Notes under the pieces: model-generated
Told to the model about the DNA's origin: nothing
Database searches by the model: none
Seen by the model: the letters and a program-made list of their open reading frames with translations, nothing else
In this document: one piece after another, positions 12,083 through 24,536 of the stretch
Numbering within the stretch: the first letter of the stretch is position 1
Layout: every line of letters starts with the position of its first letter
Program-made: the position numbers and the translations under genes
Assembly (NCBI RefSeq): GCF_003286085.1
Contig: NW_020825288.1
Span: forward strand, 1,736,001 to 1,800,000
Direction: 5' to 3'
DNA length: 64,000 bases
From: Drosophila persimilis
Taxonomy: Eukaryota; Arthropoda; Insecta; Diptera; Drosophilidae

Positions 12083-15000
12083 TCACATCCAGAAGACCAT
12101 GGCCACGCACACGACCACCACCACGAAGGCGGCCTCCCGGCAATTGGCATTATCCCAGCCGCATTCCAGGTCGAATTTGAGGGCCTTTCGCAGTAGAGTT
12201 AGTCGGTTAGTAGCACATCCAGATGATTTGTTGATCAAATGCTTACCTCCATGAGCTGCTGACCGCCCTTGTTCTCGCAGCGCGTCTCGCGCAGATCATC
12301 GTCGTGGTCATCGCAGTTGTGGCGTCCGTACACCTGGCAGGGCGAGTTCATGAACGTACGGAAGACGGTGTCGGTCCAGGTCTGCGATGAGCAAATGTAC
12401 TGCCGACGCTTGCGCTGCCAGAACTCTACCCATCTTCAAAACAGAGAGCGATTATAGTGACAGTATGACGCAAGTTCTCATGAGAGTCCTACCCCAAATC
12501 GCAATCACAGTTGAGATCCGTGTGGGACATCTTCAAGTCAGTCAGGAAGACACTGTTGGGCAGATAGGGCACTTGACCAGTGTTTGGATTGGGGATCTTC
12601 TTGAGGTTGCGATTTTGGTAGCGAATGTCCAGCGAGATATTGCGCACCCGACCCATATGCTTGAAGAAGTTCGGAGGCAGTGCTTGCAGCGAGGTGTTGA
12701 AGAGTTGCATATAGAGGTAGGGAGACCGCATGCCCTGAAAGAATCGAATCATTTAGCATAGGGGTAGCTATAGTACGGACTACAATGACAGGCCTACCTT
12801 CAAGATGTGTTCATTCAAACTGGCAAACTGGGGACCACTGAACGTGAGGTTCGTCAGCTTCGACGGCAGATGTCCCTCCATCTCGCGCTGCAGATCGGTT
12901 GGATTGCCCAGCTGCAGAGTCTGCATCTCCTGGGTGGGACCCGAACCCTTCTTCACGATGCGTGTGAACGGCTGTGGGGCCTCGATCCACAGCTCCCGAA
13001 TGTTGTAGTGATGGCGCAGCAAATGGGGAATGTTGAAGTGCTCCAGATGGGAGTATGCCGTCAGCTTGAGGGATCGCAGATGGGGCAAGGAGTCCAGACA
13101 GCCGTATTCAAAGTAATGCAGCCGGAAGTTGGATATATCCAGCATCTCGAGGTCCTCGTTGACGCCATCGAAGCTGTTGTTGTTCAGAGAGGTGATCGGA
13201 TTGCCAGAGAGCATGAGGCGTCTGTGTGAGAAAAGAAACAACGATTAGAGGTCAGAGCTCTAATAGAGGGATCCGATGAATGGCTAAACAGACCTCAGAT
13301 GAGGCAGTGATTGTGTCATCAGGGGTACATTTGTCAGATCATTGTTGGAGAGGTCCAGCATACGCAGGTTGCTCATATTGTGGGCCAGCTCCTGCGGAAT
13401 CGAGGGCAGCTCGTTGTAGCCCAGTCGGAACTCACGCAGATACTTTAGCCGGATCTCTGGAACTGTACTCAAGGACACGTTTTCCATGCCCAACTTGATC
13501 AGCGAGTTCTCCAGGCCCATGAAGGATTTGTCCATTACTTTGAGATCCCGATTGTGAGAGAGATCGAGCACGGCCAGCCTGGGCATCGTGGCAAAGACAG
13601 CATCGTCGATGCGTAGCAAATAGTTGTAAGAGATGTCCAGGTAGCGAAGAGACTGCAAGGAGCCATGTTAGATGGCTGAGAATATGGTTGAGGGTGTGCC
13701 TTACTCTAAACTTATTGGACAGATCCATGCTGTGGATGGTGGAGATGAAATTGTTGGACAAGTGCAGCTCGCAGAGCGTCAGAGCCGCCAAGCTAGACAG
13801 CGACGAAGAGGGGATCTTCAAGAGCATGTTGTGCGAGACATCCAGCCTGTAAAGTAAATCAAATGTAACCGACAGATGGTAAAACGTTCCTCACGCAACT
13901 CTTACTTTTCCATTCCTCCATTATAGAAGAGGTTGTCGGGCAGTCCCCTCAGATGATTGTGCGAGAAGTCAACGATGCGCAGGCCTTGTACCGGCTTGAA
14001 GATATCCTGTGGGATGTCGCTCAGGTAGTTGTGGCCAAAATATACCAGCTGCAGGTTCTTTGTGTTCTTGAAGGCATCAAAGTCGAGCTCGTGGATCCAG
14101 TTGTAGCTCAGATCCAACCACTGGAGGTTGGGCATGTTGCCAAAGACATCACGAGTGGTGTTCTAAAAAGAAAAAGTGATCTTAAATAGATTGTTGGGAA
14201 GTGTGTTGGAGATGGTGTACCCACCATCAGGGAGTTGTAGCCCAAATGGAGGTGTGTCATCGAGATCTCGGCGGGACGGAAGTAGCCCGGATGAATGATG
14301 GATATATTGTTGTGGGACAGATCCAAGATCTTGATGTTCGAGTGGTACATGCCACCTGCAAGGCAAAGTAAAACCTTTGAGAAAGAGTTACGCTGAAGGG
14401 TGTTAGGGCTTCGCTCCCACCATGTTCATTCCTTCCGCTCCACGAAGAGTTGTACATCAGCTGCTTGATCTGATTGTGGCTGACGTTCACATTCAAATTG
14501 GACAGCGTGCCGACCTGGTCGAAGTAGTCAAAGTTGAAGTTCGGCAACTGATTGAAGGCCATGTCCAGGATCTCCAGTTTGGGCAGATTCTGGAAGGACT
14601 CGTCCGCGAGACTGTTCAGCTTATTTCCCCTCAGACTCAAGTACTCCAATTCATCCAGATTCATAAAGGCCCGACGTTCGACCTTGTCGATCTTGTTGTC
14701 ATCCAGCTGCAGCTTACGCAGAGCCTCCAGATCGAAGAAGGTGTGCTGCGAGATTGAGTTGAGTAGATTGAAACGCAGCGAGATCTCCTCCAGCTTGGTG
14801 TGAATGTCGCCCTGGAAGGTGCCCTTCAGGACCTGTTCGATGCGGTTGTCGTGCAGCTCTAGCATGCGCAGGTTTTTCAAGAAGTGGAAGCTCGTATCGC
14901 TCATGGTGCTGATATGATTGTTGCTAAAGTCCAGCTCTTGGAGGGAAGTGAGGTGACGCAGGGGCTCAGCGGGCAGGGCACTGCCCGAGTAGCCATGCGA

Positions 15001-17344
15001 CATCTTCAGAGATATCAGAGAGTGACCAATCTGTAAGATAACCAAGGAACCAAGTTAACTAAATGTTTCTGAGAGGGATTCTCCAAGGACCAACCTCATG
15101 GAAAGCATCATTCTCAATGCTCGATATTCCGTTCTCACTAAAGTCCAGCCGCTTCAGACCCCGCACATGCTTGAAGGCGTGCGATTGTATGGCCGAGAGA
15201 CTGGCCCTGGTGATCTGCAGATCCTCCAGCTCCACTCCGAAATCCTTGAAGTCCTCGGGCCCCACGGAAGATGTTCCCAGCCGGGAGATGGAGAGCGAGC
15301 GCATGTTCCGCATTCTGGTCATACTTTTTGAAAATAAATACAAAACGTTGTTCTGGGGTAAGGAGGGGTGTGTGTGTGGGAGCAGGTCCGTGCGGGGGTG
15401 TACTTACTTGCGCAGGGTCTGGAGATTCGTGGGATCATTGCGGTCTCCGCTGAGGTCCAGCTTGAGCAGCGTGTAGTGCACGGCGTTGAAGGTTTCGGTG
15501 GGTTTCTGTATCTTGATCTTGTTGTCCCGCATGCTGATGACCCTGTTACGGACGTAGAAAGAGGAAACAGAGGGTTGAGTGGTTGGATGGGTTATTACGC
15601 CGGCTTTTCCCTCTTCTTCGCATTCTTCTTCGGTGTGCAAATCGGAATCGGAAACGGGTCACACACTTAGCACACATTGAGGAAGCCCTAGAGGCCGCTG
15701 ACAATCGGATTAGGTAGGGTCTGTTGGTGGGTGGGTGTCTGGTTGGCTGGGTGCTGGTGGTGTGCCTGACTCACCTCAAGACATCGAAATTGTTAAAGAG
15801 TTTGTGGTGTAGCTTGGTCAGATTGTTGCCGGAGAGATCCAGGATCTGCAGGCTGTTCACCAGGCTGTCAAAGGCCTGCGGCGAAATGTTCGTGAGGCCG
15901 CAGTACCGCATGTAGATCTCCCTTATCCTGGCCGGCTTGAAGGCATCCTCCTGCCAATCAAATGCAAAGATTAACAGATGGAAAGGACAGAGGTCATCCG
16001 TGGACCCACCTTTAGAGTGTGTATAGGATTGCCATCGAAGAACGTCCGATTGACCGTGTCAAAGTATTTGAAGGAGTTCGGCGGCAGTACCTCTATATGA
16101 TTGTACTCCAGGTGGAGATTATCCAGATTCAACTTAGTGCTGGCCTTGATGTCGTACGTCTCATTGCCACTCAGCGACCAGATCACGTTGTGGGAGATGT
16201 CCAGGGTGCGCAGGCTCTTGAGCGGACCGAGGGCATCGTAGGGGATCTCCGAGAGAATGTTGTCGGTGAGCAGGAGGCGCGTCAGGCGCGGCATTCCGTC
16301 CACGAACACGTTCGGATCGATCTCGAAGAGATTGTTGCCACTCAGGTCGAGGGTCTCCAGTATGAGCAGCCCGGTGAAGCTGTGCGTTTGCAACATGGAG
16401 ATGCAGTTCTCCCGCAGGATCAGCGTCTGCAGCGAGTCCTCCAGACCGCGGAACGAGTCGTGGTGGATGTGCGTTATGTGATTGTAGCCCAGGTCCAGGT
16501 GCCGCAGCTTCTGCAGGTGGCGCAGCGACTTCGAGGGGATCTCCACCAAATCGTTCTGCGGCAGTATGAGCTCCCACAGCGAACGCTCCAGCCCCGTGAA
16601 GGCATCGTCGGGTATCTCTGTCAGATGATTCCCCGAAACCTTCAGCCGATACATACCCGTCGACTGCAGGAAGTACGGCTCGATCTCGCGCAATCCTGTG
16701 TTCTCCATGTGAAGCATGAAAACCTATACCCCAAAGGAATCGTCATCACTGCAAGATTGGGGGATCATCAGAGCAGCCTCTTATACACTCACCTTTGAAT
16801 GGTTCACCATGCGTGGCAGTGCGGGGAAGGGCACATTCTTGCAGTGGACTATGCCCAGATCTGTGGAGGACTTGGAGCAGGTGCACATCACGTTGTAGGT
16901 GCAGGGTGGGTAGCGCCGCTCCTGCATCTCACGATCGAGCATCGAGGCGCGGGCCAGCGACATCCAGATCATGATGATGAGCGTTATGGTTAGGAAGGCA
17001 TAGCCAAACTTAAAGAAGAACTCAAGACCCTGGGACGAGGAAATGAGAAAGAATATGGATAGAAGTAAAAATTAAAAATGAAGGATGTGAGGAACCTTCT
17101 CTATCTTTGGCTTCGTTAACCACACAAAGCCCAGAACTCCCCTTCATTATCGCTTAGAGAAAGGGTTCAGGGGTGACTAGACCAGCAGGACTTAAATCTA
17201 AGGCTTCTGAGGGGCTTGAGAGGCTTCTCCTTAGCGTAGCCTATCGAATGTCCTTTTATCAAATTATTAGCCCCATTTAGAGGATGGGAGTTCCCCGATT
17301 CGATTAGTTTTGAACAGGATCTCCTGTTGTGGCATACACACCAT
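12083..17344 (-). CDS. chp: Chaoptin, photoreceptor GPI-anchored leucine-rich-repeat adhesion protein
   Basis: Fifteen exons in phase: 17344-17342, 17029-16793, 16723-16010, 15950-15775, 15542-15408, 15323-15095, 15030-14421, 14355-14225, 14162-13906, 13846-13705, 13652-13294, 13221-12798, 12734-12493, 12433-12247, 12184-12083. They sum to 1315 aa, the length I remember for D. melanogaster chaoptin, and the sequence is nearly collinear with it. After a hydrophobic leader (FGYAFLTITLIIMIW) and a Cys-rich N-cap (PPCTYNVMCTCS) come tens of LRRs of the LxxLxLxxNxL type. A Cys-rich LRR C-cap follows (NCDCDLGWVEFW to CGWDNANC). The last residues FVVVVVCVAMVFWM form a hydrophobic GPI-attachment tail. 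Chaoptin mediates homophilic adhesion of rhabdomere microvilli. The first coding exon appears to hold only the ATG, with AACAAAATG directly before a GTGTGT donor; that exon is the least certain part. Confidence 0.93.
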
Positions 17345-18140
17345 TTTGTTAATTGGATTAGGCACTCGCGATAATTGGCATTTAGAACAGACTTAATTCA
17401 ATTTGGCTGCCACTCAATTCACACATGCGGCTGCCACTCTCCACTGATGCTGCACTGATGCTCTGCTCTCGGTTCGATTCCCACTGATTAATCCCTGCGC
17501 AGGACACTCGCGTTGCTGTTATCACTGCCCTCTGGCCAGAGTAGTCCTTGAGCGCTCGTGCCGATTTCAGTTCGACTTTCTGTTAAGAGAAAAAACACGT
17601 CCGAACCGATGCGCGTTTCACGCACGTCTGCAACATGGAACATCCATCGGCTGTGGGAGGTTGGTTGGCCAAGTGGCGCGCCTCGCTAATTGGATTGTAA
17701 CATATCGGGGAATGCTCAGCGGCGCCGAGGCGCCTTCGTTGCATTTGGCCATTGGGCACAGCACACACGCACACGCTTTCGCTTAATTTGCTGCATTACT
17801 TTAGTGGTTGGATGGATGGATGGATGGTCGGTTGTTTAGAATATGGCCAGCAAAATGGATACAAGAATAGGGCGGAAGAGGATTTCGGTTTTCAAGATTT
17901 TCTGGGGCCAGTCAATGCAGCCGTGCAGCCTCTGGGTCGACTTAAAACTTGTAAGATTTCGCTTAACATGATTTCAGGTTTTTGGGCGGCGAAAGCAGCG
18001 TGAAAAGCAGCGTGTACAACAAGCTGCAAACAATTGAGTCTTAATGGGATTGGGGTATACATATAGGATATAATTTAGGATTAACAAAACATGCACAAAA
18101 TATTACAAACGAAGGGAGTTATTGCATTGGCCACGCCGTC
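17345..18140. promoter_or_regulatory. chaoptin upstream region and zwilch 3' flank
   Basis: Just upstream of the putative chaoptin start codon is TAATTGGATTA at 17350-17360, a perfect match to the rhodopsin core sequence I consensus TAATYNRATTA known from photoreceptor genes. The rest holds no coding sequence that I can support. A GGATGGATGG-type simple repeat sits at about 17810-17828. The zwilch 3' UTR probably occupies the part next to 18140. Confidence 0.45.
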
Positions 18141-20304
18141 TCATTTCAGTGTGCGTATTTTGCGATACAGCCAGGAATGGTAGGTGCGTTCCTTGACCAG
18201 TTCTTTATCTGTAAGAGAGAGAATTAAATAATTTAATGTCATATGGAAATAACATTTAAATCTACTACTAACCATCACACTGAAAGCACTGAGCCAGCTG
18301 TGGCGGACAAATGTTCTCCGAATTAAAGTAAAATGTGGTCTGGAGTTCGCGGAATTTGTTCACAGACTTCATTGTGATATGCCGCGAGTAGGGCTCCTTG
18401 CCATCGAGATGGTCGCGAACGTAATGGGCCGCCAGGTGAATGTCCATCACGTCGCTTAGCTGGTCATCAATAGCCTCCACCTGCTTAGGGGTCTTTTTCA
18501 AAAGCTCAGAGCAGACATCGCTGTAGACTGGGGACAACATTTAGAAAGAAGTTTTGGAATGCCTGAAGGCTTTCATGTCTGGCTCACCATTGGGCAGATT
18601 CAGGTGAATGTGTATCATCAGCAGATGCTCCATGGTGCAATGGATTTGGAACAGTTTCGAGATCCGCTCCATGCTCTCGTGCTCATCAAAGTGACTATTT
18701 TTGATCCCGGCCACATCGTCGTCACCATATTTGACGGCCGTCGCTCTGCTGTCCGCATCGAGATGCAGCAGAGTCTTACGCATGCCACCTCCTGGCGTCG
18801 CGTCTCCTCGGACGGCGTTGTGCAGGGATTTGCGGAGCTGCGGCACATTCTGGGGCGACCCATCTGCCGTTTCTGACGACTCCTTAAGCAGATTGGTGCT
18901 GCACATCTTGCTCTCCGTGTAGATAAACTCGTAGTCCTTGTACACCTTCTCCAGGCCAACTTCCAGAAGCAGTTCTAGCGCCTCGGCGCCACTGAGGCAA
19001 GGAATGGCCAGTCGGCGATTGGCCAACTCTGTGATGATCTCCGCCAAGCGGTTCTTGTTCGTTGGTGTATTCTTTAAAAGATATGTAATTATGTGAAAGA
19101 TATAAACATGGATTTTATTTGGCTATACGCACCACAATGTTGCAGCGAGCGGCGCACTGGAAGAGCATATTGAAGGCCATCTTCAGATCCTTGTAGGAAC
19201 CACAGCCTAGAGCACACAGAATATGATTTAAACTGTCAACTAGAAGATAGGACATTGAATTAACTTACACTTGAGCAGCTCCCACAGCTTGTCGGTGAGA
19301 TCCGTGAGCCGCCTGCCCTTGGCCCGATGCACCACCTCCTCAATATCGAACTCGGAAGCGCCAGTGATGTACGTATCCATCAGGTCGGAAACATCCGTCA
19401 TGGTCTTGTTAATCGAGTCGCGCAGCTCATCCATATCAATGCCGCTGCCACAGCGATATGTAGGGTCCCGGATAAGGCCCTGCCGCTCGTCATTGTGGTA
19501 ACTAACGATGTCCTCGCGTATATAGACCAGAATACGCAGCTGGTTCATGAAGTCCTGCGTCAAAGAACTGCAATCGCCGACGCGAAATGTGTGCGAGAGA
19601 GCCACCTCGCACTCGCGCAGGTTGACCAGCTGGGGCTGTGGAGACGACGTGACCCAGGAGCAGCGCAGCGTCATTTTTGGATTGACCTGATATCTGTTTT
19701 CAATGGAAGTCTCCATAGGCGCCCCGCCTGCTATCGAGTGCTGACGCACCAGGGACTGCGAAGTGACCATAAATGCCGGAAGCACCCCCTGGTAGCTAAG
19801 GATGCCGCGCGAGAAGTGCGTCTTATGGAACTCGTACTGCAGCAACTGGGTCTGACCATGGTCGCTGCCATCGCACAGGAACCAGACGGACCCCAAGCCA
19901 TCGGCATGCTGAAAATGCTCGGTGCAGATGATGCCGCGCGCCTTGTCCACGGACATACCGCGCTGAAACTCCTCCTCCAGCTTCCAGGGATGTGAGCTCA
20001 CCAGTTGCAGATCCAGCGAGAGGTCGGCAATTGCATCCACAATGCAATCATCCTTCAAGGGACTGCCTGTCAGATCCAACTCGGAGGTTCCCTCTATTTT
20101 TTGCAGCAGTTTTGTGGGCGTCGTTTTGATTTTGGACGCCGCTGCATTGCGATCCTCTTTGAAAACGAGCACGATCTTTTTCCCAACTTCACCGGCCCCA
20201 GCTATGCTGCCCAGGTACGTGGGCGGAGGTCCATACGTAATAGTATAGTCTTCCCCATATCTGCGCATTAATTCGGCATAAATATTTGCTAGATTTGCAG
20301 CCAT
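18141..20304 (-). CDS. Zwilch: Zwilch, kinetochore RZZ-complex subunit
   Basis: Five exons in phase (20304-19269, 19206-19133, 19071-18588, 18527-18273, 18208-18141) give 638 aa, close to the length I remember for fly Zwilch (about 640). It starts MAANLANIYAELMRRYGEDYTI and ends YHSWLYRKIRTLK. With Rod and ZW10, Zwilch forms the RZZ complex that recruits dynein and Mad1-Mad2 to unattached kinetochores. The N-terminal exon carries the conserved mixed alpha/beta part and a C-terminal helical region follows, with TNKNRLAEIITELANRRLAIPCLSG the clearest family stretch. The ATG was chosen because it opens the conserved N-terminus; an upstream in-frame extension to 20481 is judged 5' UTR. It is divergent from EBP2, 240 bp apart, implying a shared promoter region. 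Confidence 0.82.
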
Positions 20305-20544
20305 TTTTTTAAGAAAATTGTTCAAAAACAAACACAGTAAAAGCGGCAAGTGTTCAAAGGCGTCCACCGATAGACATGAATGTATCGAAATGCAACAGGA
20401 GTAAATTGAATATGTACGATAGATTTTGACGATAGCAATGGGAGGGACGTCTGGCCGATGTTTCCCCAGCTCTAAGTCCATCTCTAATACTCCGCACGTG
20501 TTGATAATATTTTTGTTACTCGGACATTTTTCGTTTATTTAAGC
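20305..20544. promoter_or_regulatory. Divergent promoter of zwilch and EBP2
   Basis: Only 240 bp separate the two start codons. The segment has several CGATA-type elements (near 20368, 20417 and 20430) resembling parts of the DRE (TATCGATA) used by housekeeping and cell-cycle genes, though I see no perfect DRE. Confidence 0.45.
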
Positions 20545-21587
20545 ATGTCCGACTTTGAAATGGAAGAGAGTGGCTCGGAATACGACTCCGATGACAACTC
20601 CGATGCTGAGGTAAGTTGTGAAATGGAAGTTTACCGCAAGAATCAAGCTAAAAAGTCCACTTATTTTTGACTAGTTGCAAGCTGCTTTTGAGCGTGGCGA
20701 ACTGAAACCCGGCCTCAATGTGGAATTCAATGGAACTCGCGGCAGAGTAAACGATATCGTAAGTGCACACACACACTCCTCTCCTCATTATACTGCTAAT
20801 CATTCATTTGCAGACAAAACTGCTAGCCAAAACAGAAGCCATTCGGCTGCAGCTGCCATGGGTGGAGCGGCTGGACATGGTGAACAGTCTGGCGCCTTTG
20901 GCCCCAGAGCTGGCCGTCCAACTGGAGAAGCACGAACAGAAGCGTGCCAATGTGTTTAAAGGCAACGCCAAGCTACCTTACGTTCGGCCTGAAGAGGATC
21001 CCGTGCTGAACGATTTCAAACGTGAGATGCTATTCCATCGCCAGGCCCAGAGCGCCGTGCTGGAGGGAATCCAGCGGTTGCAGGAGCTTGGCATCAAGAC
21101 ACGCCGTCCCGACGACTACTTCGCTGAAATGGCCAAGACTGACGAACACATGCAAAAGGTGCGATCAAATCTGATGGCCAAGCAGCAGGGTCAGGCCAAG
21201 TCGGAGCGCATCAAACAGATCAGGGAGCAACGCAAGATGGGCAAGATGCTGGCCAAGCAGACCAAGGTGCAGCGCGAGGCCGAGAAGAAGGATATGCTGG
21301 ACAAGCTGAAAAAGTTCCGCAAGGGCAAGCTGAAGAACCTGGACTTCCTCGAGGACGCCAAGGCGCTGGAGTCCAAGCAGAAGAAGACCGCCGAAAACCG
21401 CAAGGCCCGAAACAAAAAGTTCGGCTTCGGTGGCAAGAAGAAGGGTCTCAAGCGCAACACAAAATCTTCGTCGGCTGGCTTGGACGCAGAGAAGTCCACA
21501 CGCCGCCAGCGGGGTGCGAAGGCTGGTGCATCGGTCAACAAGCGGATGGGCAAATCGCGACGCATCAAGGCCAAGGGCAGAAAGTGA
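20545..21587 (+). CDS. CG1542: EBP2-type rRNA-processing protein
   Basis: Three exons in phase (20545-20610, 20675-20758, 20814-21587) encode 307 aa. The N-terminus is acidic (MEESGSEYDSDDNSDAEL). The core includes LQAAFERGELKPGLN, LPWVERLD, DPVLNDFKREMLFHRQAQ and RPDDYFAEMAKTDEHMQKVR, which are hallmarks of EBP2. The C-terminal half is a long Lys/Arg-rich, coiled-coil-like tail ending MGKSRRIKAKGRK. EBP2 proteins are nucleolar and needed for 27S pre-rRNA processing and 60S subunit assembly. The first exon is short and ends at GAG before GTAAGT; the start lies in AAGCATGTCC. It is convergent with the G-patch gene, with a 157-bp gap between stop codons. Identity is confident; the CG symbol is from memory. 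Confidence 0.88.
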
Positions 21588-21744
21588 CCGAACTTCGGCT
21601 TATGATTAGGTGACCCAAACTTAGATTTTAAATGCCTTCCGCAGATCGTGTATAGATTTATTATAACTAAATACATACAAGTTTATGTGCACTAAATAGA
21701 CTCCACGAAACGAGTTCCAAATTAATGAATCCTCCAGCCTTAAC

Positions 21745-22575
21745 CTATTCCTTATCCTCCTGCCTGTGCTTGTGCTTCTTTTTCTTCTTTTTACTCTTGA
21801 CGGGCGGCTCAGCTTCAGTTTCAATGGATTCCTCAGTCTTGCGCTTCTTCTTTTTGTACTTTACGGGCTCCTCCACTGGCTCTGCGGCCACATCTTCGGG
21901 CTGTTCTTCAGCCTCCTCCTGCAACTCCTGGGTCTGCTCTGATTTGTCTCTTTTCTTCTTTTTTTTGGTTGGTTCCTCATCTAAAACCGACTTTTGCCTG
22001 CTCTGCAGCTTCTCTAGCATCTCGCGCTCCTGCTGCTCTATTCGGGCCAGTTTCCCACTCAATTTCAGACCATGGCGAGCCCCTTTGTGTGCCGTTCGTC
22101 CGCCGCAAGCCTTGAACAGCTCCTCATCTGTGAGGACACTGACCTTGGTGACGGCTATGTCCTCCACTTTGATGCGTTCTGTATTGTCCACCTCGCCACC
22201 GTTTTGGGTGAGCAGCGCCGTCTGCAGGAAGTTGTCGTAGGTGGCTGCACCAGCAACGGCCTGCTGCTCCTTGGCCTTCCTCAGCTTGCGGGCAGAGAAG
22301 CCCTTGGTGGAGATCTCGACAGCCTCCTCGCCCTGCTTGCGATTTGTGCTGACTTGGCCGTTCTGCTGCACCTGGACCTCCACATTGTTGGCTGCCTCAT
22401 TGAAGCACCGCTCCCACCAATGGTCGTTGAATTCCTGTGCTCGATCCACTCCCAAGCCGGCGTTGTCGAACTTCAGGCTGGCCTTCAATGGAGCCGCAAT
22501 GCCGGTGTTGTTTTTGCCAAGCCCCTCGCCTTCTTTCCAGCCATATTTGTTGAGAATCTTCTTGGCGAAATCCAT
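21745..22575 (-). CDS. GPATCH4-like G-patch nucleolar protein
   Basis: A single-exon frame of 276 codons. Residues 1-60 form a G-patch domain: MDFAKKILNKYGWKEGEGLGKNNTGIAAPLKASLKFDNAGLG, followed by the GPATCH4-specific FNDHWWERCFNEAANN. The rest is a Lys/Glu-rich tail with several KKKKK clusters, typical of nucleolar proteins. G-patch proteins usually activate DEAH-box RNA helicases; GPATCH4 is linked to DHX15 and to ribosomal and snRNA modification. An in-frame ATG 17 codons upstream (22626) exists, but the human family member also starts close to the GMKFAEE-like motif, so I prefer 22575. The gene is near EBP2, another ribosome-biogenesis factor. Confidence 0.85.
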   Translation of the reverse strand: MDFAKKILNKYGWKEGEGLGKNNTGIAAPLKASLKFDNAGLGVDRAQEFNDHWWERCFNEAANNVEVQVQQNGQVSTNRKQGEEAVEISTKGFSARKLRKAKEQQAVAGAATYDNFLQTALLTQNGGEVDNTERIKVEDIAVTKVSVLTDEELFKACGGRTAHKGARHGLKLSGKLARIEQQEREMLEKLQSRQKSVLDEEPTKKKKKRDKSEQTQELQEEAEEQPEDVAAEPVEEPVKYKKKKRKTEESIETEAEPPVKSKKKKKKHKHRQEDKE

Positions 22576-24536
22576 TCCATCCGAAAACAAAAACACACGT
22601 GCAGGGTGACCGCGAACATAGCCCACTTAAGCCCCCTCTCTTTAAACAGTTCAACGACTTGAGGTAAATGGCGGAAAATATTACTGATTGTAAATTCAGC
22701 TTGTAGGTTCATGCCATCTTTCCTCTGAACTTATAAAAAACACGATATATTTCACTTGAACTGAGCTAAAATTATAAAATTCTCATTATTTTCCGTGGTA
22801 TATTAAAACATCCCTTGGTCTACAATGGGTTAATCGTTCTTCGTCAAGGATTGGCAGCCATATTCCTTGATTTTAATATTCGATTTGATACTACTAGCAA
22901 GGTAGGACTTTTATACATGAACACATTATAATTTAAATTACTTCCATTTATTGAACATTTTCTTAAATAAGGTTTAAAGTCAAAGCACAAAAACGTAAGT
23001 GTGTACGGAATGAAACGTAAGTGTGTTACGTTACGCCATTGTTGCTGGTCAACAGATATCCGATTTAAGTATGGACATCTTTGTACCAATTTCACTTAAT
23101 AAATATGAAAATTCAGTTTGTAACTACTGATAAACATATCCCCAATTCTATACTATCCTTTTCCCTAGGGTATCAGAATGTTGCCCATCCTGCTCGTTTT
23201 CGGATTAGCGATGACAATTCAATTACATTTTTACATTGCTCAATTTATGACATGGTAACTACACGGTAACTACTCATTTGTGCATTGTGAACGCGCATCT
23301 ATCGATTAATCGTGTCGAGATGCGCAGAGCTGCATTTTGGCGGAAAATTCAAATTTCAATTTAGCTGCCAGCCAATTGCAGCCCCGTGGAAATCTTTGGG
23401 TTTTTTCTAACATAAATTCAAATAAGACAATAATGATTTTCCTTGAACACATTCATATCTCCTTTATTTCACAATTCGGCTCCGTGCTTCTTGTTCGTTT
23501 GCTCATGCCATTGATAAAATCCTAATTTTAGTAAATATTTATAATAAATATTAAGTGGCAATACAAAAATTAACTGCGTTTACATTAAGGAAATTGATTT
23601 TCGAATACAAAATACACTTGAAAAGAAATGGGTTCTCAGTACATGCCACATAAAATAGCAAAATTATGAGCACACAACTACAACGCTTCAGCACCGCATA
23701 CGCCCACGAACTGTTTCTCGCCAGAATCGCCCGCACTCGCATCACCCACACCACAGAGATTGATGTTGGGCTGGTGGACAGAGGAGGCACGTTTAGCCTG
23801 CCGCTTTGACGATGGATGATGGTGGTCCAATCCAAGAACTTCGGTGGAGAGAGAGAGAGACTTGAAGCGGACGTGGACCAATTCCACCCTGGATGTGAGG
23901 AGAGTCGAGTGCGACCGGACTCCTGGTGGGGCCTCGTCCGTGTGAGTGTGGGGTGTGGGGCTGGCGGAGATGAGTCTGAAGCTGGCTTCAATTAAAATCT
24001 AATTTCAATTTATACAGATTCAGATACAGATTAAGCTGTTCGGTATACATTTCGTTACAATCTTGATCGTGAATGTGTTGTTCTCTAGTCTTCGATTGGA
24101 TCCGATCGATCTCTATAATGCATTATGTTCTCGCAGTGATGTGTTCTTCCAGAATTGTTTATTAGCGCTCCGCTCCGCTCTGCTGATATCGTTTTAAACT
24201 TAACTCAAAGTGTGTTCTTTGTTCTTCTCCTTAGGCGATTACTACGTTTCGGGTGTTTCGGATGTTTTTTAAAAACAAAATTACATATATTATGTGGTTG
24301 TGGTTGTTATTTTATAATTAGATAGTTGTACAGGATGTTCTTGTTGCTATCAATCAATCAATCATTTTTATCATTAATAATCGAAAAACGAACGATGGTG
24401 TTGTTGTTGGTTGGTTGGTTGTTGGTTACTTCCCCTCTGCCGCCGCTCGGATGCCCGCGTCTGCCCTCAGCCGAGCGCACACACACACACACGCACGATT
24501 GCAGGAAACAAGGACGAGCATTCGTTCGATGCGCGC
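22576..24536. other. Spacer between the G-patch gene and the ATPsynC 3' end
   Basis: Nearly 2 kb, AT-rich, with no supported gene. The part next to 24536 is probably ATPsynC 3' UTR; minus-strand AATAAA signals (TTTATT on plus) occur near 23463 and 24161. An open frame at 23551-23991 (minus) overlaps this UTR and resembles nothing I know. Perfect CA/GT simple repeats sit near 24480-24492. Confidence 0.45.

Noticed and set aside
15971-16798. 259-codon plus-strand frame opposite chaoptin
   Set aside because: It is the antisense shadow of LRR exons; leucine codons read as Gln/Glu-rich sequence on the other strand.
17460-17490. GGTTCGATTCC, resembling a tRNA B box
   Set aside because: No A box or cloverleaf can be formed in the preceding 60 bases.
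23551-23991. 146-codon minus-strand frame downstream of ATPsynC
   Set aside because: Lies in the probable 3' UTR, with an AT-rich second half and Ser/Pro-rich random composition.
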